Shown here: piece by piece, positions 37,585 through 46,966 of the stretch
How the letters are laid out: every line of letters starts with the position of its first letter
How positions within the stretch are numbered: position 1 is the first letter of the stretch
Origin: Myxococcota bacterium
Lineage (GTDB): Bacteria > Myxococcota_A > Bradymonadia > UBA7976 > UBA1532
Direction of reading: 5' to 3'
Length of the DNA: 64,000 nucleotides
Assembly: GCA_023150895.1 (NCBI GenBank)
Contig: JAKLJY010000024.1
Location: 1-64,000, forward strand
Made by a program: the position numbers and the translations under genes
The notes under the pieces: model-generated
What the model was told of the DNA's origin: nothing
The model's input: the letters and a program-made list of their open reading frames with translations, nothing else
Databases searched by the model: none

Positions 37585-38640
37585 ATGCGCACGCTCGACG
37601 CCCGTTTCGGCGAATCGCCGCTCGACTGCCCGCTCACCCTCGACCCGTCGCCCGAGCCGTTTCCCGAGATCATCGGCCAGAGTCCGGGCATGCGCCGCCT
37701 GAAGGCGGCCCTCCACGAGCTCGCCCGCCTGGAGGTGGCCGTCCTCGTGCGCGGGGAGAGCGGCGCCGGGAAGGAACTCGCCGCAGCGGCTCTCCACCGG
37801 GGGTCGGCCCGCGCGCGGCGTGCGTACATCGCGGTGAACTGCGCCGCGCTCCCGCGGGAGCTGCTCGAGTCCGAGCTGTTCGGCTGCGAGCCGGGGGCGT
37901 TTACGGGGGCCCGCCGGCGCGACGGGTATGTGGCGCGCGCCGATCGCGGAACGTTGTTTCTCGACGAGATCGGGGAGCTGAGCCTCTCGGCGCAGGCCGT
38001 GCTGCTCCGCGTCCTGGAGACCGGGGAGTACACGCCCGTCGGCGGGGAGCGGGCGCGACGCGCGGACTTCCGTCTCATCTGCGCCACCCACCGGGACCTG
38101 CGGCAGATGGTCCGCGCGGGGACGTTTCGACTCGACCTCTATCATCGGATCTGCGGGCTCGTGGTCGATGTACCGCCGCTGCGAGCCCGGACGGAGGACC
38201 TGCCGCTGCTGTGCCGCGCATTTCTCGGTCCGGGCGGCCCGACGTTGACGCGCGCAGCGTTGGCGCGGCTCTCGGCCCACCCGTGGCCAGGGAACGTCCG
38301 GGAGCTGAAGAACGTGCTCGCGCGGGCAGTCGCCCGTCGCCGGCGTGCCGACGAGTACGACCTGATCGAAGCCGAACACGTCGTCTTCGACGCATGGTCC
38401 ACGGACGACCCGGCGGAGAGCCCCGCGTCGCCCCTGGTCGACCCGTTCCCTGCGCCCTCGAGCCGGCCGGGAACGGCCCGCTCGGTCCGTGCTGCCCTCG
38501 GTCGGCTCGTGCGCGACGAGGTCGAACGCCACGAAGGCAATGTTCGCGCCGCCGCCCGCGCACTGGGGATCAGTCACACGACGGTCTATCGCCACCTGCG
38601 GGCCTTCGAGGGTCCCCTTGCCTCGCCCGCCGGACAGTGA
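37585..38640 (+). CDS. Sigma-54-dependent transcriptional activator without a sensory domain
   Basis: 351 residues. After a short 26-residue lead the AAA+ domain begins at 'FPEIIGQSPGMRRL'. Walker A GESGAGKE is at 57-64, the sigma-54 contact loop GAFTGA at 104-109, Walker B TLFLDE at 123-128, and the arginine finger region is 'PWPGNVRELKN'. The C-terminal Fis-type helix-turn-helix ('GNVRAAARALGISHTTVYRHL') completes it. There is no receiver, GAF or PAS domain, so its activity must be controlled by a partner protein (as for PspF) or by expression. A GGAG lies 9 bases before ATG 37585. Confidence 0.92.
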   Translation: MRTLDARFGESPLDCPLTLDPSPEPFPEIIGQSPGMRRLKAALHELARLEVAVLVRGESGAGKELAAAALHRGSARARRAYIAVNCAALPRELLESELFGCEPGAFTGARRRDGYVARADRGTLFLDEIGELSLSAQAVLLRVLETGEYTPVGGERARRADFRLICATHRDLRQMVRAGTFRLDLYHRICGLVVDVPPLRARTEDLPLLCRAFLGPGGPTLTRAALARLSAHPWPGNVRELKNVLARAVARRRRADEYDLIEAEHVVFDAWSTDDPAESPASPLVDPFPAPSSRPGTARSVRAALGRLVRDEVERHEGNVRAAARALGISHTTVYRHLRAFEGPLASPAGQ

Positions 38641-38654
38641 TACCCCGCGGCCCC

Positions 38655-39209
38655 ATGCGCAGCGCGTTCATCGTCGCGTGGATCGGCCTGCAGACGGCGC
38701 TCCCGCTGAGTTACTACGTCGGCGACGATGCCTTCGACGAGCGCTTTGCGTGGCGCATGTTCTCGCCCGTCCGGATGGTGACCTGCCAGACGCGCTTCAT
38801 CGACGCGACCGACGGGCTCCAGACCACCGTCCGTGCGGCCGCCGACGTCCACGAGGTGTGGGCGAGCCTCCTGACCCGCGCGCGGTGGGATGTCATCGCC
38901 GGTTATGCCCGTCGGTATTGCGGACAGCGCAGGGCGGCCGGCGTGGTCCGGCCCGTGCTTCGAGTCGACGTCGTCTGCGGCAACCCGGACACCCTGAACC
39001 GCCCGCTCTGCCGCTCGGCGCTCGTCGACGGGGACGCGGACGGGGTCCCCGACGCTTACCGCGAAGCCGCGGCCTGTGCGGGGCTCGGACCGCGGGCGTG
39101 TTACCACCGCGATTGCGGGGACGAGAGCCCGGCGGCCTGCCGGGCGCGTCTTTGCCAGATCCGGCCCGTCCCCCTGGACCTCGACCTCTGCGAGTCGGAC
39201 GATGGCTGA
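38655..39209 (+). CDS. Lumenal-type module of a vitamin K carboxylase-like (HTTM) system
   Basis: 184 residues. One N-terminal helix ('FIVAWIGLQTALPLSYYV') runs into 'DERFAWRMFSPVRM', which resembles the 'GFSWRMML' block that follows the membrane bundle in HTTM/vitamin K-dependent gamma-carboxylase-like proteins. The rest is Cys-rich (about 9 Cys) and extracytoplasmic, with a calcium-loop-like 'DGDADGVPDAYRE'. It overlaps the membrane-module gene by 8 bases. The assignment rests on one motif plus the neighbour, so it is moderate. Confidence 0.58.
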   Translation: MRSAFIVAWIGLQTALPLSYYVGDDAFDERFAWRMFSPVRMVTCQTRFIDATDGLQTTVRAAADVHEVWASLLTRARWDVIAGYARRYCGQRRAAGVVRPVLRVDVVCGNPDTLNRPLCRSALVDGDADGVPDAYREAAACAGLGPRACYHRDCGDESPAACRARLCQIRPVPLDLDLCESDDG

Positions 39210-40821
39210 CGCTTGGCGACGGTACTGGTTCGGGCACGAAGTCCTCCGGACGCGGCTTGCGCTCTGGCGGCTCGTCTTCTTCGGTCTCCTGGCAGTGGAC
39301 TTCTGGTTCGTTCTTTTGCCGCATGCCCCGCGATTCGGGGCCGCCGACTTCAACGTCTCGCAGGTGCCCTTCCTCGATCCGTATCTCCCCTTGCCTTCGC
39401 CAGGGATCGTCGGCCCGCTCTACCTGCTCGGGGGACTACTCGCCCTCTCGGTCGCCCTCGGCGTCCGGCCCCGGCGCTGTCTCGCGCTGCTGGCGCCGAT
39501 CTACGTAGGCGTCTACGCCTGGAGTCAGTCCGACAGCTACCAGCACCACTACCTGATCTGTCTGCTGCTGATCCTCGCGCTCTTCGTGCCCGCGCAGGCA
39601 TGGACGCTGCCTGCGCCGGGAGAGCCGCCCGCCATCCGGAGCTGGGCCCTTCGCCTCGTCTACGTCCAGATCGGCCTGATGTATGCGTGGACGGGCGTGA
39701 CGAAGCACACGCCCGTCTGGCTGGACGGCACGACGCTCGACCAGATCGTCACGTGCGAGCCCCGGGAGCACCTGCGCTGGCTCTCGGGGGTGACCGGCTG
39801 GTCGGCGGAGGCGACCCTCTCGGCGGCTTCGGTGGCGGTCATGGTCGGCGAGTACCTGGCCGGCCTGATCTACCTCGTGCGGCCGCTCTGGGTGCTCGGC
39901 ATGGGGCTGATCCCGTTGTTCCATCTCGGGGTCGAATGGCTCGGCCTCGACATCGAACTCTTCTCCTACTACATGATCGGCACGAATCTGATTCTGCTCG
40001 CGCCGGACGCCCTCATCGAGCGCACCGCGCGGCTCGTCGCTCGCTGGTTGTCGCCCGCCGTCCGATGGCATCGGGCGCTGGTCGAGCAAAGACCCCTCGC
40101 GGAGGCGCCGGCGCGGCTCGTGGCGGTGGTCGCGGCCTTTTCGGCCGGGGCCATCGCGTTCAGCGTGCCCTACGTCGGCGCCGGCACGGCGGGGGCCCTC
40201 GTCGGCGGGGCGACCCTTTTCGTCTTGTGGCCCGGCAATGCAGAGGCGCGGGGCGCGCTGCGGTTCCGGGCGATGGGCGTCCTGGTCGCGGCGCTCGCGC
40301 TCGGGGCGACCGCCCACGGCTCCGGGACGGCCTATACGTACTATCGGCAGTGGGCCGGGTTTCAGCGACGGCAAGGCGACGAGGCCGAGGCGGCGCGCCT
40401 GTACGCGCTGGCCAACCAGGCGGCCGGCGACGCGCCCGCCCGCCACCTGACGCTCGCTCGACTCGAGGCCCGCAGGGGCGGCCCCGCCGCCGCAGTGGCC
40501 CTGGTCGAGGAGGACCTCCGCCGGCAGCAGGCACACCTCGACTCGACGCTCGCGTCGCCGACGACGGCGGAGGCGTGGCTCGCGCGCGGCAAGACGGCGC
40601 GCGCGCTCGCCGACGCGCTCGGGTTCGCGGCGGAGCTCTGGCCCGCGGTCGGACGCGCGGCCGAGGTCGCCCTCCTGCGTGAACACCGCGCTGCCGCGCT
40701 CCGACTGGCCCGGGAGGCCTTTCTCGAGAACGCCCGGCTCGATCCCGCCTGTGGCGCCGGTCGGATGGAGGCCGCCCGACTCGGAGGGGCCGCAGGCGCA
40801 GAAGGAGCCGGAGAGCCATGA
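39202..40821 (+). CDS. HTTM (horizontally transferred transmembrane) domain protein
   Basis: 539 residues. The N-terminal 400 residues contain about ten membrane helices with HTTM/vitamin K-dependent carboxylase-like features: 'LALWRLVFFGLLAVDFW', 'LRLVYVQIGLMYAWTGVTKH' and 'IPLFHLGVEWLGLDIELFSYYM'. The C-terminal 140 residues are soluble and TPR-like ('DEAEAARLYALANQAAGDAPARHL'). The usual C-terminal lumenal region of the family is absent here and appears to be encoded by the upstream gene. The last 4 bases overlap nth. Confidence 0.82.
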   Translation: MADAWRRYWFGHEVLRTRLALWRLVFFGLLAVDFWFVLLPHAPRFGAADFNVSQVPFLDPYLPLPSPGIVGPLYLLGGLLALSVALGVRPRRCLALLAPIYVGVYAWSQSDSYQHHYLICLLLILALFVPAQAWTLPAPGEPPAIRSWALRLVYVQIGLMYAWTGVTKHTPVWLDGTTLDQIVTCEPREHLRWLSGVTGWSAEATLSAASVAVMVGEYLAGLIYLVRPLWVLGMGLIPLFHLGVEWLGLDIELFSYYMIGTNLILLAPDALIERTARLVARWLSPAVRWHRALVEQRPLAEAPARLVAVVAAFSAGAIAFSVPYVGAGTAGALVGGATLFVLWPGNAEARGALRFRAMGVLVAALALGATAHGSGTAYTYYRQWAGFQRRQGDEAEAARLYALANQAAGDAPARHLTLARLEARRGGPAAAVALVEEDLRRQQAHLDSTLASPTTAEAWLARGKTARALADALGFAAELWPAVGRAAEVALLREHRAAALRLAREAFLENARLDPACGAGRMEAARLGGAAGAEGAGEP

Positions 40822-41486
40822 CGACGCCCCGACACACGCAGGCACGGCAGCCACCGGACATCGACCGTATCGCCCGGCTCGGTGTGGCGCTCGATGCGCT
40901 GTTTCCCGAGCCGCGCTGCGCGCTCGACTACCGCGACGCGTTCGAGCTGCTGGTGGCGACGGTCCTGTCCGCCCAGTCGACGGATGTCGCGGTCAACCGC
41001 GCCACCCCTGCCCTGTTCGCGCGGTTCCCGGGGCCGGCTGCGCTCGCAGCGGCGGCGCCCGAGGACGTCATCCCGTTCATCCGCGCGCTCGGCCTCTACA
41101 ACAACAAGGCCCGCGCGCTCGTCGGCCTCGCGCGCGACCTGCAAGGGCGCCATGGCGGCGCAGTGCCTGCCGACCTCTCCGCCCTGATCGCGCTCCCCGG
41201 GGTGGCGCGCAAGACCGCCAACGTCGTTCTGCAAAACGCGTTCGGCGTGGTCGAGGGCTTCGTGGTCGACACGCACGTCAGCCGACTCGCCGGTCGGCTC
41301 GGCCTTTCAGCGGGCGGGACGCCCGACGCCATCGAGCGGGATCTCATGGCGGCCTTTCCGCGAGCCGAGTGGGCACGACGCTCGCATCAGCTCATCCTGC
41401 ACGGCCGTCAGACGTGCGATGCGCGTCGCCCGCGATGCGGGGACTGCACATTGGCCCCCGATTGTCCGGCTCGCGGCGCACCGTGA
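40818..41486 (+). CDS. nth: Endonuclease III (base-excision repair)
   Basis: 222 residues. A bifunctional glycosylase/AP lyase for oxidised pyrimidines. The helix-hairpin-helix 'LPGVARKTANVVL' with the catalytic Lys, the catalytic Asp in VVDTHVSRLAGRLG, and the C-terminal iron-sulfur cluster C-x6-C-x2-C-x5-C ('CDARRPRCGDCTLAPDC') are all present. The start overlaps the HTTM gene stop (ATGA) and the end overlaps lpxH (GTGA). Confidence 0.96.
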   Translation: MTTPRHTQARQPPDIDRIARLGVALDALFPEPRCALDYRDAFELLVATVLSAQSTDVAVNRATPALFARFPGPAALAAAAPEDVIPFIRALGLYNNKARALVGLARDLQGRHGGAVPADLSALIALPGVARKTANVVLQNAFGVVEGFVVDTHVSRLAGRLGLSAGGTPDAIERDLMAAFPRAEWARRSHQLILHGRQTCDARRPRCGDCTLAPDCPARGAP

Positions 41487-42262
41487 AGCCGACCTATTTT
41501 CTCAGCGATCTCCACCTCCGCAGCCCGGACGACGACCGGACGCGGCGGGCGCTCCGGTTCCTGCGAGCGCGCGCGGGCGAAGCGGAGACGGTCTACCTGG
41601 TCGGGGACGTGTTCGACCTCTGGCTCGGTTATCGCTCGGCCATCTTCAGCGCCCACTTCCCCGTCCTGCGCGCCCTCGCCGATCTGGTGGACGCCGGGAC
41701 GCGGGTCGTGCTCTTCCCGGGCAACCATGACCCGGACTCGGGCGCCTTCCTGCGGGAGCACCTCGGCATCACGGTGGCGGCGGAGCCCTACACGACGACG
41801 TTGGGCGGTCGCACGGTGTGGCTCGAGCACGGGGACGTGCACGATCCGCGGGCGCCGTGGCGGCGCGTGGTGAACCGCCTGGCGCGGCACCCCCTGGTCC
41901 ATGCCATGGCGCGCGCCGTCCACCCCGACGCGCTGTGGAGCGCGGCGCGCCTTTACGGAGACGTGCTGCGCGGCGCGAAGGGATACCACGGACTCCCCCC
42001 CGGGTTGATTGAACGGTTTCTGCCCGCACGCGCGGCCGCCGGCGCCGATGTGGTGATCATCGGGCACTACCACCGAGCGCTGAGCCACCTCGCGCACGTT
42101 GCCGGTCGCGACGTCGAGTTTTTCGTCCTGGGCGACTGGGTCGAGCACCACACGTACCTGCGGCAGGATGCCACCGGGTTTCACCTGTTGCGCGACCGGG
42201 GCGCCGCCCCCCCGGAGACGCTCCCCCGGGGCGACCACCCGCCCCCCGGCGCGCCGGCCTGA
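41483..42262 (+). CDS. lpxH: UDP-2,3-diacylglucosamine diphosphatase-type metallophosphoesterase
   Basis: 259 residues. Calcineurin-type motifs in order: SDLHL, GDVFDLWLG, GNHD, 'LEHGDVHDP' and GHYH, a spacing and set typical of LpxH/LpxH2, which makes lipid X in lipid A synthesis. The third motif is GNHD and not the GNRD of E. coli LpxH, so it belongs nearer the LpxH2-like group. GTG 41483 overlaps the nth stop; a Pro/Arg-rich tail of about 20 residues ends it. Presence supports a Gram-negative outer membrane. Confidence 0.82.
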   Translation: MKPTYFLSDLHLRSPDDDRTRRALRFLRARAGEAETVYLVGDVFDLWLGYRSAIFSAHFPVLRALADLVDAGTRVVLFPGNHDPDSGAFLREHLGITVAAEPYTTTLGGRTVWLEHGDVHDPRAPWRRVVNRLARHPLVHAMARAVHPDALWSAARLYGDVLRGAKGYHGLPPGLIERFLPARAAAGADVVIIGHYHRALSHLAHVAGRDVEFFVLGDWVEHHTYLRQDATGFHLLRDRGAAPPETLPRGDHPPPGAPA

Positions 42263-42303
42263 CCGAGTCGCCCGCCCCGACGGCGTCCCCGCTCGCAAAA
42301 GCG

Positions 42304-42332
42304 TTTCACAGGGCGGGCCGCGCTGCTACGGT
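42304..42332 (+). promoter_or_regulatory. Possible polA promoter
   Basis: TTTCAC (42304-42309), 17 bases, TACGGT (42327-42332), in the 97-base gap before polA. It would give a leader of about 20 bases. Both boxes are imperfect. Confidence 0.35.
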
Positions 42333-42359
42333 GCGGTCGCTGAGACGAAGAGACGAGAG

Positions 42360-45080
42360 ATGGCACACGAGGACACGCTCTACCTGGTCGACGGGTCTGG
42401 GTTCATTTTCCGGGCCTACTTCGGGCTGCGGACGCCCATGACGGCGGCCGACGGCACCCCGACCAATGCCGTCTTCGGTTTCATGCGCCTGCTGATGGCG
42501 CTGCTCAAGGAACGCAACCCGGCTCACGTGGCCGTGGTCTTCGACCCGAAAGGCGGTTCGTTCCGGAGCACGCTCTACGAGGCCTACAAAGCCAACCGCC
42601 AGGAGCCCCCGGACGACCTCAAACCCCAGTTCGCCTTGTGTCGAGAGGCCACGACCGCGCTCGGTATCCCCGCCCTCGAGGTCGCAGGGTACGAGGCCGA
42701 CGACGTCATCGGCACGCTGGCGACGCGCTGGACGGAGACCGGCCGGCCGTGCGTGGTCGTCACCGCCGACAAGGACATGATGCAGCTCGTCGGCGATCTC
42801 ATTCGCCTGCACGACGGCAAAGAGAAGGAGATCGGCCGCGCCGAGGTCATCGAGCGTTTCGGTGTGCCGCCGGAGCGGGTGATCGACGTCCTCGGACTCG
42901 CCGGTGATGCTTCGGACAACATCCCCGGTGTGCCCGGCATCGGTGAGAAGACGGCCGCGTTGCTCCTTCAGGAGCACGGGGATCTCGAGTCGCTCCTCGC
43001 CCGGGCCGGGGAGATCAAGGGCAAACGGGGGGCGGCGCTCGTCGAGCACGCCGACATGGCCCGGCTCTCGGCCCGGCTTGCCACGATCGTCCGGGATGCG
43101 CCCATCGAACTCGACGAGGCTGCCCTCGCCCGGACGCCACCGGCACCGGCGGCGCTCACGGACTTCCTGCGTCGCATGAAGTTCAACCAGTTCTTGAAGG
43201 AATTGGGGCTGAGTGCTCCTGATGAAAAGACAAACCGCCAGATCGACCGCTCGGTCTACCGGACGGTGCTCTCCCCCGAGGCGCTCGCCGCGACGGTCGC
43301 CGAGATCCGGGCTGCGGGTCGACTCTCATTCGATCTCGAGACCACGGGGCTCGACACCCTGACGGCCCGCATCGTCGGGTTCGCGTTGGCCTGGGCACCC
43401 GGTCAGGCGGTCTACGTCCCGGTCGCGCACGTCTATCCGGGCGCGCCGGAGCAGCTCTCCAAGGGCGACGTCGTCGACGCGCTGCGTCCGTTGCTGTCTG
43501 ATCCCGAGTTTCCGAAGCTCGGCCAGAACGTGAAGTACGAGTGGCAGGTCCTGAACCGGGACGTCGGGGTCGACTACCGCGGCGTGGCCGGAGACTCCAT
43601 GCTGGCGGCCTATCTGCTCGACGCGAATCGCCGCGCGTTCAACCTCGACGAACTCTCCGCCGAGTACCTCGGCCACCGGATGCTCGGGTTCCAGGAGGTC
43701 ACGGCACGCGCAGGGGCGGACGGGCCGGCCAACGCCAACGACGGGCGCTTCGGGCGGGTGGACGTCGCGACGGCGACGCAGTACGCCGCCGAGGACGCCG
43801 ACGTGGCCCTCCGACTCTGCGACACCCTGCATCCCCGCCTGGTCGAGAACGGCCTCGACCCGTTGTACCGCGCGATCGAGCTGCCCCTGGCCCGGGTCCT
43901 CGCCCGCATGGAGCTGTGGGGCATTCGGTTGGATCCGACGATGCTCCGCGATCAGTCCCGCAAATTTGCGGGCCGCATCGGCGACCTCGAACGCGAGATT
44001 CACGACCTCGCTGGCGGACCGTTCAACGTCGGGAGCACAAAGCAGCTCGGTGACATCCTCTTCGAGCGCCTGCAGCTTCCGACGGGCAAGAAGACCAAGA
44101 CGGGATACAGCACGGATCAGGCGGTCCTCGAGGGGCTCGCGACGAAGCACCCCCTCCCGAGGCTGGTGCTCGAGTACCGCCACCTGACCAAGTTGAAGAG
44201 CACCTACCTCGACACGCTGCCGACGCTCATCCACCCGGTCACGGCGCGGCTGCACACCTCGTTTCGCCAGGCCGTGGCGGCCACGGGCCGTCTGTCGAGC
44301 AGCGATCCGAATCTGCAGAACATCCCCATCCGAACCCAGGACGGCCGCGACATCCGAAGGGCGTTCGTCGCCGAGCCCGGATGGCGTCTTCTGAGCGCCG
44401 ACTACAGCCAGATTGAGCTCCGCGTGCTGGCACACGTTTCGGCTGATCCCGGGCTGCGCGCCGCCTTCGCGGACGGTGCGGATGTCCACGCCCGGACCGC
44501 TGCGCAGGTCTTCGGGATCCCGCAGTCGGAGGTCACGCCGGAGCAGCGCCGGCAGGCCAAGGCCATCAACTTCGGGCTGATCTATGGCATGGGGCCGTTT
44601 CGCCTCGCGGGCGAACTCGGCATCCAGCAAGCCGATGCCAAGCGCATCATCGAGCGCTATTTCGAGCAGTACCCGGGGGTCAAGGCCTTCTTCGAACGGG
44701 TCCTGACGGAGGCGCGCACCACGAAGTCGGTGCGGACGTTGTTCGGTCGGGTTCGGGGCATCCCCGAGATCGACAGCACCAACGGCACGCTGAGGCAGGG
44801 GGCGGAGCGCGTCGCCCTCAACACCCCCATTCAGGGGACCGCGGCCGATCTCCTCAAGGTGGCCATGATCCGCCTCGATGCTGCCCTCGAAGCCGCCGGA
44901 CATCGGTCGCGCATTCTGCTGACCGTGCACGACGAGCTCGTGCTCGAGGTCCCGGAGGACGAACTCGAGGTCGTCCCTGCGCTCGTTCGCCGCGAAATGG
45001 AGGGCGCCGGTGATGGCCGCCTCGACGTGCCCCTGGTCGTCGAGATGGGGTCGGGCCTCAACTGGGCCGAGATCCACTGA
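42360..45080 (+). CDS. polA: DNA polymerase I
   Basis: 906 residues with all three domains. The 5' nuclease occupies about 1-310 ('LYLVDGSGFIFRAYFGL', 'DNIPGVPGIGEKTA'). The 3'-5' exonuclease (about 315-500) has the catalytic D-x-E in LSFDLETTGL, so proofreading is probably active. The polymerase (about 530-906) has 'LLSADYSQIELRVLAH', 'QAKAINFGLIYGMG' and 'LTVHDELVLEVPE'. ATG 42360 is used because the nuclease domain begins immediately. It functions in repair and Okazaki fragment processing. A kinase gene begins 5 bases after it. Confidence 0.97.
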   Translation: MAHEDTLYLVDGSGFIFRAYFGLRTPMTAADGTPTNAVFGFMRLLMALLKERNPAHVAVVFDPKGGSFRSTLYEAYKANRQEPPDDLKPQFALCREATTALGIPALEVAGYEADDVIGTLATRWTETGRPCVVVTADKDMMQLVGDLIRLHDGKEKEIGRAEVIERFGVPPERVIDVLGLAGDASDNIPGVPGIGEKTAALLLQEHGDLESLLARAGEIKGKRGAALVEHADMARLSARLATIVRDAPIELDEAALARTPPAPAALTDFLRRMKFNQFLKELGLSAPDEKTNRQIDRSVYRTVLSPEALAATVAEIRAAGRLSFDLETTGLDTLTARIVGFALAWAPGQAVYVPVAHVYPGAPEQLSKGDVVDALRPLLSDPEFPKLGQNVKYEWQVLNRDVGVDYRGVAGDSMLAAYLLDANRRAFNLDELSAEYLGHRMLGFQEVTARAGADGPANANDGRFGRVDVATATQYAAEDADVALRLCDTLHPRLVENGLDPLYRAIELPLARVLARMELWGIRLDPTMLRDQSRKFAGRIGDLEREIHDLAGGPFNVGSTKQLGDILFERLQLPTGKKTKTGYSTDQAVLEGLATKHPLPRLVLEYRHLTKLKSTYLDTLPTLIHPVTARLHTSFRQAVAATGRLSSSDPNLQNIPIRTQDGRDIRRAFVAEPGWRLLSADYSQIELRVLAHVSADPGLRAAFADGADVHARTAAQVFGIPQSEVTPEQRRQAKAINFGLIYGMGPFRLAGELGIQQADAKRIIERYFEQYPGVKAFFERVLTEARTTKSVRTLFGRVRGIPEIDSTNGTLRQGAERVALNTPIQGTAADLLKVAMIRLDAALEAAGHRSRILLTVHDELVLEVPEDELEVVPALVRREMEGAGDGRLDVPLVVEMGSGLNWAEIH

Positions 45081-45085
45081 GGGCC

Positions 45086-46966
45086 ATGAACAGCAAGCCC
45101 CCAAGGCCGACCGAGCCGCCCGAAGGCGGTCCACCGACGGACGACGAGGCGGTCGAGCGGGCCCTCGCCCCGCCTCCGCTCGACGCGCCGGCCCGGATTG
45201 AACTTCTCGAGACGGCGCTTGCGGCCGGCCAACGGCGCCTCGCGGGCATGCTCTCCATCGCCGCCAACCTTGCGCGCAGCCGCGAGCCCCGCCGTGCGAT
45301 GAAGACCATCGTGGCCGAGATCTCGGCCTTGCTCGAGGCCGATCGCACCACGGTCTACGAGTACGACGCCGACCAGAACATGCTCCGCGGGCTGGCCGTG
45401 CAAGGCGAAACGGACGTCATGGTCGGCGTGCCCGTCGGGCACGGAATCGCGGGTCTCGTCGCCGCGCGCGGTCGCGCCATCAACCTCAAGGACGCCTACC
45501 TTCACCCTGCGTTCGACGCCAAGTTCGATCGCATGACGGGCTACCGGACCCGGTCGATGCTCTGCGTCCCGATGCGGACACCGAACCGCGAGATCGTCGG
45601 CGTCGTGCAGGTGCTGAACAAACGCACCGGTTACTTCTCCGTCGACGATCAGCATCTCCTCGAGGCCCTGGCCGCGCAGGCGGCGATCACCCTCGAGGCG
45701 TTGCATTTGCAGGTCCGCCTCGACACGAGCAACGCCGAGCTGCACAGCCTGACGGAAGAGCTCAAGCAGCGGGTCAACGAGCTCGAGCTGCTCAATGCCA
45801 TCGAACGGGCGACCGTCGACGCATCGGACGTGCCTTCCCTCGTTGCGCCCGTCCTCCTTCACGCCGCGCAGGTCGCTCGCGTCGAGGCGGCGGCGCTCTT
45901 TCTGCCCGGCGAGACCGGATACGGCCCCGTCTACGTGCGTGGACCCGACGCCGAGGCACCACTCGAGCTGCTGCCCCGCGTCGAAATCGGAGAGGGGATC
46001 CTCGGTCGGACCGCCGCCGATGGCGAACCCCACGTCATCTCGGCGGGCGGCGAACGGGACGACGGCATCACGCGGACGTTGGGGAGCGGCGCGTCGCTCG
46101 TCGTCGCCGACGCCATCACCACGCCCCTCGTCGATGGTGAGCGCACGGTCGGCGCGCTGGCTCTGGTCAACCGGCGCGGACGCGACCGACGGGATGCCGC
46201 GGAGGATACGCGGCTGGCGTATCTGATGGCCGGCCAGCTCGCCCGGGCCGTGGCCCGGATGAACGAACGTCAGTCGGCGCAGGCGCGGGACCGCCTGATG
46301 GCCATCGGCCAGATGCTCGGCGGCGTGTTGCACGATCTCCGCGGCCCGATGTCGATCATCAGCGGCTACAGCCAGCTCATGGCCGATCAGGACGACGCGG
46401 AGGAGCGGCGCGAGATGGCCGACGCGATTCGGCGTCAGGTCGCGCTCTTCAACGATATGACGCGCGAGCTGCTGAGCTTCGTTCGGGGCGAACGCACGGT
46501 CTTCGCGCGCCGCGTCTTCGTGAACAAATTCGTCGGTCAGGCCCGCGAGCTTCTCGAACCCGAATTTCGGGAACGCGGCATCGAGTTCGTGGTCGAAGAT
46601 CACACCGAGGGCACGGCGTTCTTCGACGAGCCGAAGATGCTGCGTGTCGTCGCAAACATCGCTCGGAACGCCCGGCAGGCCATGGGCGATCACGGGCGCT
46701 TCACGTGGACGCTGCGCACGACGGAGGATGGGGCGACGGTGTTCGAAATGGCGGACACGGGACCCGGCATCCCGGAGGGCATCCGGGACAAACTCTTCGA
46801 GGCCTTCACGACCTCCGGCAAGGACGACGGCACGGGCCTCGGGCTCGCCATCGTCCGTCGAATCGTCGAGGACCACGGCGGTCAGGTCGCGTTCACGACG
46901 CAGACGGGTCAGGGCACGACGTTCACGCTGCGGCTGCCGCCCGCGCCGGCCGGGCGGACGTCGTGA
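45086..46966 (+). CDS. Soluble sensor histidine kinase with two GAF domains
   Basis: 626 residues with no membrane helix. The N-terminal 45 residues are Pro-rich; GAF1 spans about 60-205 ('RTTVYEYDADQNMLRGLAVQ'), a short coiled coil links to GAF2 (about 235-390). The HisKA domain has phospho-acceptor H416 in GGVLHDLRGPMS. The HATPase domain has the N box 'NIARNARQAM', G1 'DTGPGIP' and G2 'GTGLGLAIVRRIV'. No response regulator adjoins it; the orphan receiver at 21263 is a conceivable partner but there is no direct evidence. It is coupled to the downstream lipoprotein (GTGA). Confidence 0.93.
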   Translation: MNSKPPRPTEPPEGGPPTDDEAVERALAPPPLDAPARIELLETALAAGQRRLAGMLSIAANLARSREPRRAMKTIVAEISALLEADRTTVYEYDADQNMLRGLAVQGETDVMVGVPVGHGIAGLVAARGRAINLKDAYLHPAFDAKFDRMTGYRTRSMLCVPMRTPNREIVGVVQVLNKRTGYFSVDDQHLLEALAAQAAITLEALHLQVRLDTSNAELHSLTEELKQRVNELELLNAIERATVDASDVPSLVAPVLLHAAQVARVEAAALFLPGETGYGPVYVRGPDAEAPLELLPRVEIGEGILGRTAADGEPHVISAGGERDDGITRTLGSGASLVVADAITTPLVDGERTVGALALVNRRGRDRRDAAEDTRLAYLMAGQLARAVARMNERQSAQARDRLMAIGQMLGGVLHDLRGPMSIISGYSQLMADQDDAEERREMADAIRRQVALFNDMTRELLSFVRGERTVFARRVFVNKFVGQARELLEPEFRERGIEFVVEDHTEGTAFFDEPKMLRVVANIARNARQAMGDHGRFTWTLRTTEDGATVFEMADTGPGIPEGIRDKLFEAFTTSGKDDGTGLGLAIVRRIVEDHGGQVAFTTQTGQGTTFTLRLPPAPAGRTS

